A stretch of DNA of 64,000 bases from Myxococcales bacterium (GCA_009692585.1 SHYX01000001.1:62001-126000), one strand, 5' to 3'. Shown: positions 15,999 through 25,510, counted from the first letter of the stretch. The notes: generated by a model not told the origin, from the sequence alone. Program-made: numbers and translations.

Positions 15999-18869
15999 TC
16001 AGGTTCCCGATCCGTGGAACAACCAGCCGGTCGCCGGCAGATCGTGGGCGTTGTCGGCCCACCACGCTTCCCACGCCGCGCGGTGCGCCAGCTGCGCCCG
16101 CCAGGGACCGTCCGCGTCGAACGGCAGGCGCGCTCCGGTGGCGATGACGAGCTCGTCATAGGCGGACTGCCGGGCCGCGAAGTCGTCGTGCCCGAGGCGC
16201 TCGATGAGGCTGCGTACGGTGAGGGGGCGCCCGTCTCGGTAGCGCACGCGCTCCTCGAAATCGGGGCCGTGCTCCGCCCACCAATCGAGCCAGCGCTGCT
16301 TGGGGTGGGCGTCCTCGACGTCTTCGTGGTGGCCGGTGATCACTTCCAACGCGGTGCTGGCGACGACCTGACGTTGAGGGTCGCGACTTCCGACTGACTC
16401 GACGAGCCGCGGCACGGCGCGGATGTTGCCCATCAACCCGAGCCCGGCGAGGCTGCCGATGCCACCGGCGCCTTCGGTTCCGCAGGTGCGCATCAGCAAG
16501 AGGAAGTAGGCGGGCCCGCCGTGGCGGCCGACGATCTCGCCGGGGGAGTGGGTGAGCCAGCGTTCGTTGCGGGCGAGCGCCTGGGCGAAGAAGTCGACAC
16601 CCTGCCACTCGCCGAGCAAGAGCAGCGCGGTCGAGGCGGTCTCGGCCAGCTCCGGCACTTCGAGTCCGGGGAAGATCAGGTCGATGGCGTCGACGTCGCC
16701 GATGCGGCCGAGCGCGGTGATCGCCGCGCGGCGCAGCGGCAGGGAGCCGGAGGTGGCCAGCTCGCGAAGTCGCGGGGTGGCGGCGGCCTCGCGACGCCAG
16801 CCGAGCGTTTCCGCGATGAGCGCAAGCCGGGTGGGTTCGGTCTCCTCGCTCAGCGCCCGAACCAACGCGTCCACCAGGGTCATGTTCGGCGAGCGGGCGA
16901 GCGCACCGACCAAGCCGCGTTCGGCGACCGGCTGCCGTACGTCCTCGACGAGCAGGGCCATCATGATCTTCGCGGCCGCCCAGGAGGGGTGCCCGGCCAA
17001 CAGGTCGATGCCGGCTACGAAGCGCATGGCAGCGGGGTCGCGGGCGCGGCCGTTGCTCGCCTGCAGGCGACGCAGTTCGGTCTCGACTTCGGCGGCGAGG
17101 ACCTGGACGATGCGCTCGTCGGCGTTGGCGATGGCGTTGCCGTGGGCCAGGAGGCGCCGCTCGGGCCGGTCGGCGTCGGCGCGCGTCCACGGGGGCCGCA
17201 TGCGTTGGGCGTCGTAACGTTCGCGTGCGGCTTCGGCGCTGAGGTTGAGGTGCCACTCCAGCGAGTGTCCCGGGCGCCCGGAGAGCGTATCCGATGTCGC
17301 GACGCCCGCGGCGAGTCCCGCGGCCTTGAAGACCCGCACGGCTTCGAGCGCCTGCGAGGCGTCTCCGCAGCGGACCAGACGGAGTCGCGCCCAGGCCTCA
17401 CGGATGGGGAGCTGGAGCTTCTTGTAGCCGTCGATGGCGCGGGCGTAGTGGACGAGAGCGTCGGCGGGCTCGTCGATGCTGTCCCCGATGCGGACCTCGG
17501 CCCGAAGGGCGGTCTCGGGGTCGTCGGCGCAGTGCAGCCAGGCGTGGTGGGCCGCGGCCATATCGCCTTGCGCGCGCGCGAGGTCGCCGCGGACGAGCGC
17601 CGCGCGTGCCATCAGCACCGGGTCGCCAACGGTGCCGGCCAGGCGGGTGGCCTGCTCGACGCTGGCCGCATCCCGGCCGCGGTGGGCTTCCGCGAGCAGC
17701 AGGAACCCTTCGCAGCGATCGGCCGCCGTCTTCAACGTCGCCAGCGCCCCCTGAACGATGTCGCTGACCCAGGGCTCCTCGCGATAGAGGGCGATCTTCG
17801 CCAAGGCCAGCTCGGCCCGGGCCAGGACCACCGGATCGGGGGACCGGCGCAGGCGACGGAGGACTTCTTCGGCGTCGTCGTGGTCGCCGAGGTCGGTGTG
17901 GAGCGCGACGAGGGCGAAGTGGAGCGGCGTCAGGTCCGGCGGCGCGGCCCAGCCCGTGGCGCGGTCGCGCAGGGCGACCAGCGCGTCGCGAGCGCCGGTG
18001 CGATCTCCAGACGCGAGGCGGGCCCGCACCAGACCCATCGCGGCGGCGACCACGAGGTCCGCGTCCCGATGGCGGATGTTGGGGACCCGCTCGGCCAGCA
18101 GGTCTTGCAATTCCCGCTGCCAGCCGGCGTCCCCGGCGGGAAAGCGAGCTTCGAGAAGGTGTACGAGCTCGGCTCCCGGGGTGGGCGCGCCGGGGTAGTG
18201 CAGGGGGAACCGCACCGCACGCCAGGCCATCAGCAAGGCGCCGCGGGCCTGCCCCTCGTCGGACGCGAGCAGGGCTTCGCCGAGGCGCTGCCACGCACCC
18301 GGATGGTCGGGTGCCAGCGCCGTCGCGCGCCGGAAGGCGGCCGTGGCCCCGTCGGCGTCTCCAAGCTGCAGCATCGCCTCGCCCTGGAGGAACCAGAGGA
18401 GCCCGCACTGAGGATCGACCTCGAGCCGGACAGCGAGCTCGGCGACGTCGTCACGGACGTTCTCGTCGAGCAGTCGCGTCTGGGCAAGCAGCCAGCGGTT
18501 GAAGTGGTCGTGCAGCGGCATCAGCCGCGCCCCGTCCCACCGGCCGAAGTGGTGGCCGAACTCCGTCGCGGCGAAGGCCCAGCGATCTTCCTCGCGCGGC
18601 CCGTCCGCGAACAGGATGACGTCGGGGTTACCCGCGTTGGGCGGCGCGAGATCCGCGGCCCCTCGGATCCGTAGCGCGCCGCGAAACAGGGTCGCGCCGT
18701 TCCACCGGGACAGGAATCCGCGGAGCGAGCCGGGCAACTCCTGGCCGAGGTGCGCCTGCACCGCGTCGGTGGTGCCGTCCGGGGCGGGTGCGCGGAGATG
18801 ATGGACGTCCGAGCGGTATCGTTCGAGGACGCGAAGGACCGGGTGGAAGGGATCGATGGCGGGTTTCAT
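15999..18869 (-). CDS. Large SMI1/KNR4-TPR-HEAT repeat protein
   Basis: A 956-residue soluble protein. Residues ~5-130 resemble SMI1/KNR4 (LGQELPGSLRGFLSRWNGATLF). Residues ~140-520 are TPR-like helices (AAFRRATALAPDHPGAWQRLGEALL and more). Residues ~620-870 look like HEAT repeats (LPLRRAAITALGRIGDVDAIDL). No catalytic motif is seen; a scaffold or immunity-like role is possible because SMI1 domains often occur in toxin immunity proteins. GGAG lies six bases before ATG 18869. TATACT at 18941-18936 (minus strand) is a likely -10. Confidence 0.7.
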   Translation of the reverse strand: MKPAIDPFHPVLRVLERYRSDVHHLRAPAPDGTTDAVQAHLGQELPGSLRGFLSRWNGATLFRGALRIRGAADLAPPNAGNPDVILFADGPREEDRWAFAATEFGHHFGRWDGARLMPLHDHFNRWLLAQTRLLDENVRDDVAELAVRLEVDPQCGLLWFLQGEAMLQLGDADGATAAFRRATALAPDHPGAWQRLGEALLASDEGQARGALLMAWRAVRFPLHYPGAPTPGAELVHLLEARFPAGDAGWQRELQDLLAERVPNIRHRDADLVVAAAMGLVRARLASGDRTGARDALVALRDRATGWAAPPDLTPLHFALVALHTDLGDHDDAEEVLRRLRRSPDPVVLARAELALAKIALYREEPWVSDIVQGALATLKTAADRCEGFLLLAEAHRGRDAASVEQATRLAGTVGDPVLMARAALVRGDLARAQGDMAAAHHAWLHCADDPETALRAEVRIGDSIDEPADALVHYARAIDGYKKLQLPIREAWARLRLVRCGDASQALEAVRVFKAAGLAAGVATSDTLSGRPGHSLEWHLNLSAEAARERYDAQRMRPPWTRADADRPERRLLAHGNAIANADERIVQVLAAEVETELRRLQASNGRARDPAAMRFVAGIDLLAGHPSWAAAKIMMALLVEDVRQPVAERGLVGALARSPNMTLVDALVRALSEETEPTRLALIAETLGWRREAAATPRLRELATSGSLPLRRAAITALGRIGDVDAIDLIFPGLEVPELAETASTALLLLGEWQGVDFFAQALARNERWLTHSPGEIVGRHGGPAYFLLLMRTCGTEGAGGIGSLAGLGLMGNIRAVPRLVESVGSRDPQRQVVASTALEVITGHHEDVEDAHPKQRWLDWWAEHGPDFEERVRYRDGRPLTVRSLIERLGHDDFAARQSAYDELVIATGARLPFDADGPWRAQLAHRAAWEAWWADNAHDLPATGWLFHGSGT

Positions 18870-18947
18870 GCAGGCTCCGGGGGGACAACCCGGGCGCGGA
18901 GGGGGCGCCGCGCGCGACGGGAAGAGAAGGTGGAGAGTATATCGCTC

Positions 18948-18959
18948 TTGACGCGTCAA
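18948..18959. promoter_or_regulatory. Palindrome TTGACGCGTCAA in divergent promoter region
   Basis: A perfect 12-bp palindrome between the genes starting at 18869 (minus) and 18984 (plus). A near copy, TTGACGTGTCAA, lies at 30797-30808. Both are followed downstream by ACATCGATG. Each contains TTGACG, which also fits a -35 box. Confidence 0.4.
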
Positions 18960-18983
18960 AGGAAGACCTGAGATGCTACATCG

Positions 18984-19943
18984 ATGTACATGTTGCTACT
19001 CCTGTTGACGACCGCGCTCGCCGGAAATGCCGAGGTGGGTGGCGCGGTCGATCTCATCGCCGGGGTCGCCTTCGCGGGCCAGACGAACGTCGCCTCGTTC
19101 GGAGTGCAGCAGGCCGAGGGTGATCTGAAGGTTGGCGGCGACGGATTTGCGTTCGTCATGCAGCTGGACATGGCCGCCACCCTCAGCGGAGACGGTCTGT
19201 TGCTCTATTCCCTGGCGCCGGAGCGCCTGACTGTCGAGGGCACAGGCCGGGGTTGGCGCGCCTGGGGCGGGGTCTTTCCCGGGTTCTTCCGGCTGGAGTC
19301 GGTCGATCCCTGGCGCCGCCAGGCGGTGGTCGCGTCGATGGCCTCGGCGCGCGTTCCCGGCGCGGTCCTCGGCGGCGGCGCCGACTTCGGCGGCACCAAG
19401 GGCGGAGTGAGCCTGCTGCTGGGCTTCTCGCCGGCGACCGTGGACGTCTTCCGCTTCGACGACATCGGCCCCAGCTCGCTCCCCTTGCTCGCCGGCGCTC
19501 GCGGGCGCGCCATGTTTTCGATGGTGGAGGTGGCGGGTGGCGCCTGGTTCGGGGGCGGCTTCGACGCGTTCGGCTTCGGCGGGCTTGAGCTGGGCTCGGT
19601 GATCGACCTGGGCGTCGTGGTGCCGTACCTCGAGTTTGTCAGCGACCTCAGCGCCGGACACAGCGGCTTCGTCGGCGCCGACCTGTTTCCGGCCGCGATC
19701 GTGTCCCCCGGGGCGCGGGTGGAGTTGGATTCGGTGCGCGGCTTCGGCGTCGGGGTGTCGGTGGCCTCGACCGCGTTCGAGATCCTGCGGCTCAAGGGTG
19801 AAGCCAGCTATCAGGGGGGGAATCCGGGTGTGTACCTGGAGGTCGCGGTCATGTCCAAGGCGCCGGTCGACGACGACCGCTTCGGCCGCGCCCCGTTGCC
19901 GAAACCGACTCCGAAGCCCAAGAAGCAGTCAGCCCCCGACTGA
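18984..19943 (+). CDS. Secreted protein, probable outer-membrane beta-barrel-like
   Basis: A 319-residue protein with a signal peptide (MYMLLLLLTTALAGNA). The body alternates Gly/aromatic strands (GVFPGFFRLESV, GGAWFGGGFDAFGFGGLELG, GFGVGVSVASTAFEIL), like a barrel or an outer-membrane protein. The C-terminus is a Pro/Lys tail (PKPTPKPKKQ). No family was recognised. ATG 18990 is a second possible start. The end overlaps the convergent ABC permease by 15 bp. Confidence 0.6.
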   Translation: MYMLLLLLTTALAGNAEVGGAVDLIAGVAFAGQTNVASFGVQQAEGDLKVGGDGFAFVMQLDMAATLSGDGLLLYSLAPERLTVEGTGRGWRAWGGVFPGFFRLESVDPWRRQAVVASMASARVPGAVLGGGADFGGTKGGVSLLLGFSPATVDVFRFDDIGPSSLPLLAGARGRAMFSMVEVAGGAWFGGGFDAFGFGGLELGSVIDLGVVVPYLEFVSDLSAGHSGFVGADLFPAAIVSPGARVELDSVRGFGVGVSVASTAFEILRLKGEASYQGGNPGVYLEVAVMSKAPVDDDRFGRAPLPKPTPKPKKQSAPD

Positions 19944-20705
19944 GGTGTACCGACGCAGGCCGAGCCGCCACGCGGCGTAGCCCCCGAAGAGCGCCAGCGC
20001 GCCGACCACCGGTGTCGCCCATGCGTAGGGCTGCAACTCCGGCCGGGGCAGGAACAGGCACGCGCCGTAGAACCCGGCGAACCCGAAGGGAAGGACCGTC
20101 GTGAGCACCCATCGGAGCGGCGAACCGAACAGGTCGAGCGGGTAGCGGGAGAAGCTCGTCACCTGCATCACCAGGCCGACTGCGGTGCCCCGGTGGTGCA
20201 GGTGGAAGCCCAGCGACGCAATGGCGGTGACCAGCCCGCCGAGCGTGGCCAGCCCGCCGGCAACCCACACGGGAAGTAGCATCCAACGCCACGGGTCGGG
20301 CGGTGGCAGGCCCCACATAAGCGCGATCGCGATGACGACGAGCCCCAGGAACACCGACGGCAGCTCGTCGACGGCGAGGTTGTCGAGCAGGAGTTGGGCG
20401 TAGGGATCGACCGGACGGATCAGCAGACGGTCGAGCTCGCCGCCGAGGATGTAGCGTCGGTTCAGTACGTACAAGCCCTGAAACACCACGTAGAAACAGC
20501 CGGATACGGTATCAGCGAAGCCCCACACGAACAGCACCTCGGGCGCGGTCCACCGGCCCAGGCTTGAAACGTGTTGAAACAGGGTGGTGATGAAGACGGG
20601 CCCCACCACCGCCAGAAGGGCGCCGCTCAACAGCCCGGCGACCACGTCGCCGCGGTAGGCCAGCCGCGTGCGGAGGCGCTGCCCGAACAAGGCGACGAGC
20701 TCCAT
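19929..20705 (-). CDS. ABC-2 type permease (COG3694-like)
   Basis: A 258-residue membrane protein with six hydrophobic segments. It opens MELVALFGQRLRTRLAYRGDVV, has FVWGFADTVSGCFYVVFQGL, and the RYILGGELDRLLIRPV loop typical of the ABC-2 permease pairs found with a COG4586 ATPase. It would be one half of an exporter channel. Its ATG overlaps the upstream TGA by one base (TGATG). Confidence 0.8.
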   Translation of the reverse strand: MELVALFGQRLRTRLAYRGDVVAGLLSGALLAVVGPVFITTLFQHVSSLGRWTAPEVLFVWGFADTVSGCFYVVFQGLYVLNRRYILGGELDRLLIRPVDPYAQLLLDNLAVDELPSVFLGLVVIAIALMWGLPPPDPWRWMLLPVWVAGGLATLGGLVTAIASLGFHLHHRGTAVGLVMQVTSFSRYPLDLFGSPLRWVLTTVLPFGFAGFYGACLFLPRPELQPYAWATPVVGALALFGGYAAWRLGLRRYTSVGG

Positions 20706-21493
20706 CACCCGCCCTGGAGGATGAGCGTGCGAGAGACTCGCCGCCACGCCAACAGACCCACCGCCCAGAGCGCGATCGCCCAGCCCCACTGCTCGGCGAA
20801 GAGGGCCAGCGGGGGACCGGTGCCCAGCAGCACTGTGGCAGGCGTGTGCGCCAGCACGTGAAAAGGCAGGATCAAAGCTATTCCTCGCAGAGTAGGGCCC
20901 AGCAGTTCCAGGGGCAGCAGCGCCCCCGAGAACAGCGACACCAGCGTCGCCTTCAACGTGCCGAGCCCCGCCACCGTGCCGATGCGGAAGGCGCCGAGGC
21001 CGAGCAGGAAGCTGATTCCCACGTTGACCGCGTGGGCGCCGAGCAGGGCCAGCGCCCACGCGGCCCAACGCATCGGCGACGTCGGCAGCCCGAGGGGAGC
21101 GAACCATGCGCACAACCCGAGCATCGGCACGGCCTGCACCAGGAATGCCGCGGTGGCCCGCCCGACATCGCGGGCATACAGAAACGCCGGTAGGGACACC
21201 GGACGCAAGAGGTCGGCGGCGATCTGTCCGTCCCGGAAGCGCTCGCCCAGGTCTTCGTGGACCCGGGTCGCGATGGCGCTGATCCCCGCCCAGGCGACGA
21301 GTACCTCGCTGCGGATGGCGAGGCTCGGAAGCCCGCCAGGCTCGCTGACGTCGGCGGCGGCCGCGGTCCACAGGGCCCCGTTGAGTCCGGCCACGAGACA
21401 GGCGGCGACCAGCTGAATGGCCACCTCGGCCGGGTAGGCCAGATGGTGCCTGAAGCCGAGCACGGCCGCCGCTCGCAGCGTCGGCAGGCTCAC
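20705..21493 (-). CDS. ABC-2 type permease (COG4587-like)
   Basis: A 262-residue membrane protein with six hydrophobic segments and the loop FRDGQIAADLLRPVSLPAFLYARDVG, parallel to the LIRPVDPYAQLL loop of the next gene. The two probably form a heterodimeric exporter channel with the ATPase encoded upstream. The start is GTG 21493, overlapping the ATPase stop (GTGA). Confidence 0.8.
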   Translation of the reverse strand: MSLPTLRAAAVLGFRHHLAYPAEVAIQLVAACLVAGLNGALWTAAAADVSEPGGLPSLAIRSEVLVAWAGISAIATRVHEDLGERFRDGQIAADLLRPVSLPAFLYARDVGRATAAFLVQAVPMLGLCAWFAPLGLPTSPMRWAAWALALLGAHAVNVGISFLLGLGAFRIGTVAGLGTLKATLVSLFSGALLPLELLGPTLRGIALILPFHVLAHTPATVLLGTGPPLALFAEQWGWAIALWAVGLLAWRRVSRTLILQGG

Positions 21494-22470
21494 CGGGGCG
21501 CCTCGTAGAACTGCGCCACCAGCGTGTCGACCGCGGGCTCTTCGATGCGGAGATCGACCACGTCGAGCGCGTTGACCAGCGATCGCACCCGGTCGGCGAC
21601 GCCCACGGGTCCGTCGACCACCACCAACAACTCGGCGGGGCCGATGCGCTCCGCGTCGGGCAACCGCGCCAGTTGGGCATCGGTGACCGGATCGCGCAGA
21701 AAGACCCGGACGGCGCGGCGGCCTCCCAGCCCTGCGAGGAGAGAGTCCAGCGGTCCGTCGTGCAACAAGCGGCCCCTGCCGAGCAGCAGCACCCGTGGGC
21801 ACAGTGCGCGCACCTCGCCGAGGTCGTGGGTCGTCAAGAGGACCGTCGTCGTCCCTTCGTCACGCAGCGCCGTGAGAAACGCTCGGAGTCGGAGCTTCAC
21901 GGCGACGTCGAGTCCGACCGTGGGCTCGTCCAAGAGCAGGAGCGGGGGCGCGTGCAACAACGCCGCCGCGAGCTCACAGCGCATCCGCTCGCCCAGCGAG
22001 AGCTGTCGAACGGGGGTGCGGAGAAGGGGGCCCACCCCGAGGACGGCGTCGAAATGCTCCAGACGTCGCCGATAATCTACGCTTGATACATGATACATCT
22101 TCGCTAACAGCTCATAGGCTTCGACAACCGAGAGGTCCCACCAGAGCTGGGTGCGTTGGCCGAAGACCGCACCGATACGTCTCACATGTGTCGTGCGGTC
22201 GGCCCAGGGGTCCAGGCCGCCGACCCGGACCGTCCCGGTGGTGGGCGTGAGGATGCCGGTGAGGAGCTTGACGGTGGTCGACTTGCCGGCGCCGTTGGGG
22301 CCGATCAGAGCCACGGTCTCCCCCGCACCGATCCGGAAGCTCACCCCGTCGACGGCGCGCCGCTGGCCCGGCGACGGTCGGAAGAGATCGGCGATTGCAC
22401 CACCGATGCCGCCGGTTCGCTCGCGTATCGGGAAGCTGCGGACGAGATCGTGGGCGAGAATCTCGGACAC
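21490..22470 (-). CDS. ABC exporter ATP-binding protein
   Basis: A 326-residue ATPase with Walker A GPNGAGKST, Q-loop region FGQRTQLWWDL, signature LSLGERMRCELAAALL, Walker B LLLLDEPT and switch TTHDLGEV. The signature LSLGE with the FGQRTQLWWDL segment matches the COG4586 ATPases that work with two ABC-2 permeases. The C-terminal ~80 residues form an extra domain. Start GTG 22470 lies one base after the upstream stop; longer in-frame N-termini would run into that gene. What the exporter moves is unknown. Confidence 0.88.
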   Translation of the reverse strand: MSEILAHDLVRSFPIRERTGGIGGAIADLFRPSPGQRRAVDGVSFRIGAGETVALIGPNGAGKSTTVKLLTGILTPTTGTVRVGGLDPWADRTTHVRRIGAVFGQRTQLWWDLSVVEAYELLAKMYHVSSVDYRRRLEHFDAVLGVGPLLRTPVRQLSLGERMRCELAAALLHAPPLLLLDEPTVGLDVAVKLRLRAFLTALRDEGTTTVLLTTHDLGEVRALCPRVLLLGRGRLLHDGPLDSLLAGLGGRRAVRVFLRDPVTDAQLARLPDAERIGPAELLVVVDGPVGVADRVRSLVNALDVVDLRIEEPAVDTLVAQFYEAPR

Positions 22471-22471
22471 G

Positions 22472-22879
22472 TCACCGGCCGGGGGGTTCGTCGGGGACGG
22501 AGCAGCAGCCGGAGACGAACCCCTGCTTGGAGGTGAGGGCGAACGCCCGATAGGCGTAGGCCTTGTCCGACATCCCATCGGAGCAGTCATCGGCGACGAC
22601 CGTCAGCCACCGGAATCCGGGGCCTTTTCCTGTGGGTGACACGAGAAATGCATCGCTATGTATCGTGGGGGTCGTGGTGTACGACACCTCCGCGGTGCCG
22701 GGCCGGTCAGGCGACGCGGCAGACGCCTTTCCCTGGCTCAAGGCGATGGACCAGAAGGGCTCTGTGCCCCGACATGTCAGCCGTGCCGGGAGCGACGCGG
22801 TGGCGATGGGGGGCGGCGCGGCCGCGGCGCCGGGTTCGCCGGCCATCCCGGTCGATGTCAAGAGTAGGGTCAGGAGCAT
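22472..22879 (-). CDS. Small secreted COG3650-like protein
   Basis: A 135-residue protein with a signal peptide (MLLTLLLTSTGMAGEP). The mature part holds CRGTEPFWSIAL and DDCSDGMSDKAYAYRAFAL ending near GCC, the conserved core of a family of small envelope proteins of unknown function (COG3650). The SD-like GAGG lies five bases before ATG 22879. It sits one base upstream of the ABC ATPase and is probably co-transcribed. Confidence 0.65.
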   Translation of the reverse strand: MLLTLLLTSTGMAGEPGAAAAPPPIATASLPARLTCRGTEPFWSIALSQGKASAASPDRPGTAEVSYTTTPTIHSDAFLVSPTGKGPGFRWLTVVADDCSDGMSDKAYAYRAFALTSKQGFVSGCCSVPDEPPGR

Positions 22880-22895
22880 GGTCGCCTCGGGGACG

Positions 22896-23933
22896 TCATA
22901 ACCCCGGCGTTGGCAGGGGTCGTTCCCACAGCCTGGCGAGCACGTCCACGCCGTCGTGGAGGCGGCGACTCCCCGGTGGTCGTTGCATCTCCCCGATCGC
23001 GCACACGCGCGCCGGAGGCAGTCCGGCCAGTCCCAGGCCGTCGGCCAGGGCCGGGTGTCCGCCCACGTCTCCCTCTGCCGCGTGATTCAGCGCGATGGTG
23101 CCGAGCTCGTCGCGCCAGGGGGCGATCGCGGTGTCGATGCCGGCGGCGGGGTGAATCGTCACCACGCGGGGCAGTCCCCGGGGCCGGAAGTGGGCGGCGG
23201 GAAGCTCCACGACCAGCCAGCCTCCCACGTGGTGGACGCGCCCCACCGCCGTGGCCAGCATCGTGAGCGTTCGGCGGTCGACGGCGTCGGTGGCCGCTCG
23301 TTCGCCTGGGGGCCAGGATGTGTCTGCCTCTTCCAGTGCCCGTCGCAGCGGGCCGAGGTCCGCGGCCTCCTTGACGAACACGCCGGCGGGGGACATACAG
23401 CCGCGGCCATCGTACAGGGCGTGGTCCATCGCTGAGCCTGTCGCGGTCTGGGCGTCGAGTCGATCCACCAGCGCCACCCCAAAGCGGGGTCCGAAGCCGA
23501 AGACGGGAACCCCCGCCCGCGAGCGAACCGCGGCGATGGTCTCGGCGCTGCCGAAACACAGGACCGCCGCCGCGGCGGTCATGGCGGCCGCCTCGCCCGC
23601 GAGATCCCCGCCCACCCAGTCGTGGGCCTCGACCTCGGGCAGGGCCGTGGCGATGGCCTCCCCCACCGCGCGCAGGCCCCTCGCCGACTTCAGGACGACC
23701 GACACCCCTCGCGCCGACAGCGCCCACGCCCATTCGATCGGAGCGGTGAACACATTCGCGCTCGCGATGATCACCACCCGGCTCGGGGCGGTGCCTGCCA
23801 GCGGCCTCGTGGTGTCGACGGTGCGCGCGCCCGCGATCGCGGTGGCCCATGCGGCACGGGCATGTTCGACGGGCAGCCCGGTGCCCAGGCGGGCGGCGTC
23901 GACGGCGGCGAGGCGATCGAGGGGGTGGGTCAT
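22896..23933 (-). CDS. LuxC-like acyl-CoA reductase
   Basis: A 345-residue protein of the acyl-CoA reductase branch of the aldehyde dehydrogenase superfamily. The nucleotide-binding part is VVIIASANVFTAPIEWAWALSARGVSVVLKSA, and the active-site Cys lies in YDGRGCMSPAGVFV. Such enzymes reduce acyl-CoA to aldehyde. No luciferase or LuxE-like partner is near, so bioluminescence is not implied. ATG 23933 has TACACT eight bases upstream. Confidence 0.72.
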   Translation of the reverse strand: MTHPLDRLAAVDAARLGTGLPVEHARAAWATAIAGARTVDTTRPLAGTAPSRVVIIASANVFTAPIEWAWALSARGVSVVLKSARGLRAVGEAIATALPEVEAHDWVGGDLAGEAAAMTAAAAVLCFGSAETIAAVRSRAGVPVFGFGPRFGVALVDRLDAQTATGSAMDHALYDGRGCMSPAGVFVKEAADLGPLRRALEEADTSWPPGERAATDAVDRRTLTMLATAVGRVHHVGGWLVVELPAAHFRPRGLPRVVTIHPAAGIDTAIAPWRDELGTIALNHAAEGDVGGHPALADGLGLAGLPPARVCAIGEMQRPPGSRRLHDGVDVLARLWERPLPTPGL

Positions 23934-23952
23934 CCGCCGCGAGTGTAGCCGC

Positions 23953-24735
23953 TTAGCGGCGTCGGAACAGGCGGCCTGCGTGGCGCTGCAGCGGGTCCCG
24001 AGGCAGCGGGCTCGGCGCGAAGGCGAAGGGGAGAGCCAGCGCGCGGAGCAGCGGCCCCCGCACCGATTGCAGGGGCGGGCTCGGGATGAACGTCCGCTCG
24101 ACGCGCCAATCGGCAGCCGCGAAGCTCCGATCCACCTGCGCTTCGCTCCACAATACGCGCGGCGCTGCTGTCTCGTGCCCGACGCCAAGGCAGGCGCCGC
24201 GGGTGGGCAACACCCAGGACATCAACAGCGCCGCCCCCGCCGCTGCCACCTCGCCAAGCTGGGCTGAAATCCGGGGAAGGTCGGCGCACCACGCCAGGCT
24301 GTACCGAACCAGGATCAGGTCGAACGCGCCGGCGACCACCGCCGAGAGGGCGGGGCCGTCGAAGTCGTAGCCGTAGGCCTCGACCCCCTGCGCTCGGGCG
24401 TGGGCCACGGCGGACGGGCTGTACTCCAGGAGCACGACCCGCTCGACCCCCGGGAGCGCCGACAGGGCTACGGCGGCGAAGCCCGGTCCCCCGCCGATGT
24501 CGAGCACGGCGCCGTGTGGCGTCAACCCCAGCTCGTCGAACCAGCGCGCCAGTTCGGCCTGCTCGCGGGGTGCGCCGGAGGCGTCCGGATGTCGAAAGAA
24601 TGAGGCTGAGGCCGGCCTGCCGACGCCGGTCAGCTCTCGCGTGACACATCCGCAGGTATCACAAGCCCCCCAGCGATGACGCAGCGCTCGGAAGCGTCGG
24701 AGTCGATGGCCACAGTGGGGGCAGGGGTCGGCCAC
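23953..24735 (-). CDS. SAM methyltransferase with N-terminal zinc ribbon
   Basis: A 260-residue class I methyltransferase. Residues 1-30 contain two Cys pairs (CPHCGHRL and CDTCG), a likely zinc ribbon. The SAM loop is VLDIGGGPGFAAVAL. The arrangement resembles methyltransferases of sugar or surface-glycan synthesis. Start GTG 24735 is preceded by TATGAT and eight bases, a strong leaderless-type signal. Confidence 0.72.
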   Translation of the reverse strand: MADPCPHCGHRLRRFRALRHRWGACDTCGCVTRELTGVGRPASASFFRHPDASGAPREQAELARWFDELGLTPHGAVLDIGGGPGFAAVALSALPGVERVVLLEYSPSAVAHARAQGVEAYGYDFDGPALSAVVAGAFDLILVRYSLAWCADLPRISAQLGEVAAAGAALLMSWVLPTRGACLGVGHETAAPRVLWSEAQVDRSFAAADWRVERTFIPSPPLQSVRGPLLRALALPFAFAPSPLPRDPLQRHAGRLFRRR

Positions 24736-24772
24736 GAGACGACATCATAGCGACCTGCGATACGCTCGCCCG
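24736..24772. promoter_or_regulatory. Divergent leaderless-type promoters
   Basis: 37 bp between two GTG starts. Minus strand: TATGAT (24749-24744), eight bases, GTG 24735. Plus strand: TACGCT (24761-24766), six bases, GTG 24773. The two hexamers do not overlap here. Confidence 0.55.
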
Positions 24773-25510
24773 GTGCTGGTTCTGGTCCATGCCGACGATC
24801 TTGGAATGTCCCCGACGGGGGACGACGCGATCGTCGCTGCGCTCGGTGAGCGGACGGTCGATTCCACCAGCATTTTGGCCACGGGGCCCAGCTTCGGCTC
24901 GGCGATGTCGCGCCTTCCACCCGGGGTGGACCTCGGCGTCCACCTCGATCTCACCGGCTTTCCCTCGCTGACCGGCGCGCCGGCGCTCGCGCGGCTTCGG
25001 GAGGCCCCCCCGGGCGAGCTCCCCGAACGCCTGGCCGGACTCGCCAGGCGCCACCCCGAGTTGATCCTCGCCGAGTGGCACGCACAGGTGGCGGCGGTGC
25101 GACGGCACCGGCGGCCCAGTCACCTCGACAGCCACCACCACACCCACTGGAACGCGGCGTTGTGGCCGCTGTTGCGCGCGCTGCTCCGAGAGACGGGCAT
25201 CCGCGCGGTCCGCGGGGTCGGCGGCTGGCGCCCTGAGGCCTCCGGTCCTCGCCGGGTGGCCCAGGCGCTCCGGGCTTCCCGCTTCCGCCGTGGGTTCTCG
25301 GACTTCGTCACCACCGCGGCCTTTGCCAACGCCACCACCTTCCGCAGCCAGCTCGACGCGGGGTTGGACGTCGTGAGCATCGAGGTGATGGCCCACCCCG
25401 GAAACCCAGCTCACGAGCGGTACGCGGAGGAGATGGCCTGGCTCGCCGGCTCATGGGACGGGCATCGGGACCGGATCGTACGTTGCACGTGGGCGGGGAT
25501 CGGTGCGTAG
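24773..25510 (+). CDS. YdjC/ChbG-family carbohydrate deacetylase
   Basis: A 245-residue protein with LVHADDLGMS at the N-terminus (metal Asp), DLGVHLDLTGFP (His), and SHLDSHHHTHWNA (His cluster), the metal-binding motifs of the ChbG/YdjC family. These enzymes remove acetyl groups from chito-oligosaccharides or hopanoid/lipid sugars. No chitin genes are adjacent, so the substrate is open. GTG start with TACGCT upstream. Confidence 0.85.
   Translation: MLVLVHADDLGMSPTGDDAIVAALGERTVDSTSILATGPSFGSAMSRLPPGVDLGVHLDLTGFPSLTGAPALARLREAPPGELPERLAGLARRHPELILAEWHAQVAAVRRHRRPSHLDSHHHTHWNAALWPLLRALLRETGIRAVRGVGGWRPEASGPRRVAQALRASRFRRGFSDFVTTAAFANATTFRSQLDAGLDVVSIEVMAHPGNPAHERYAEEMAWLAGSWDGHRDRIVRCTWAGIGA

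Noticed and set aside
22896..23933. Bioluminescence operon because of the LuxC-like enzyme
   Set aside because: No luxA, luxB, luxD or luxE homologue is present.
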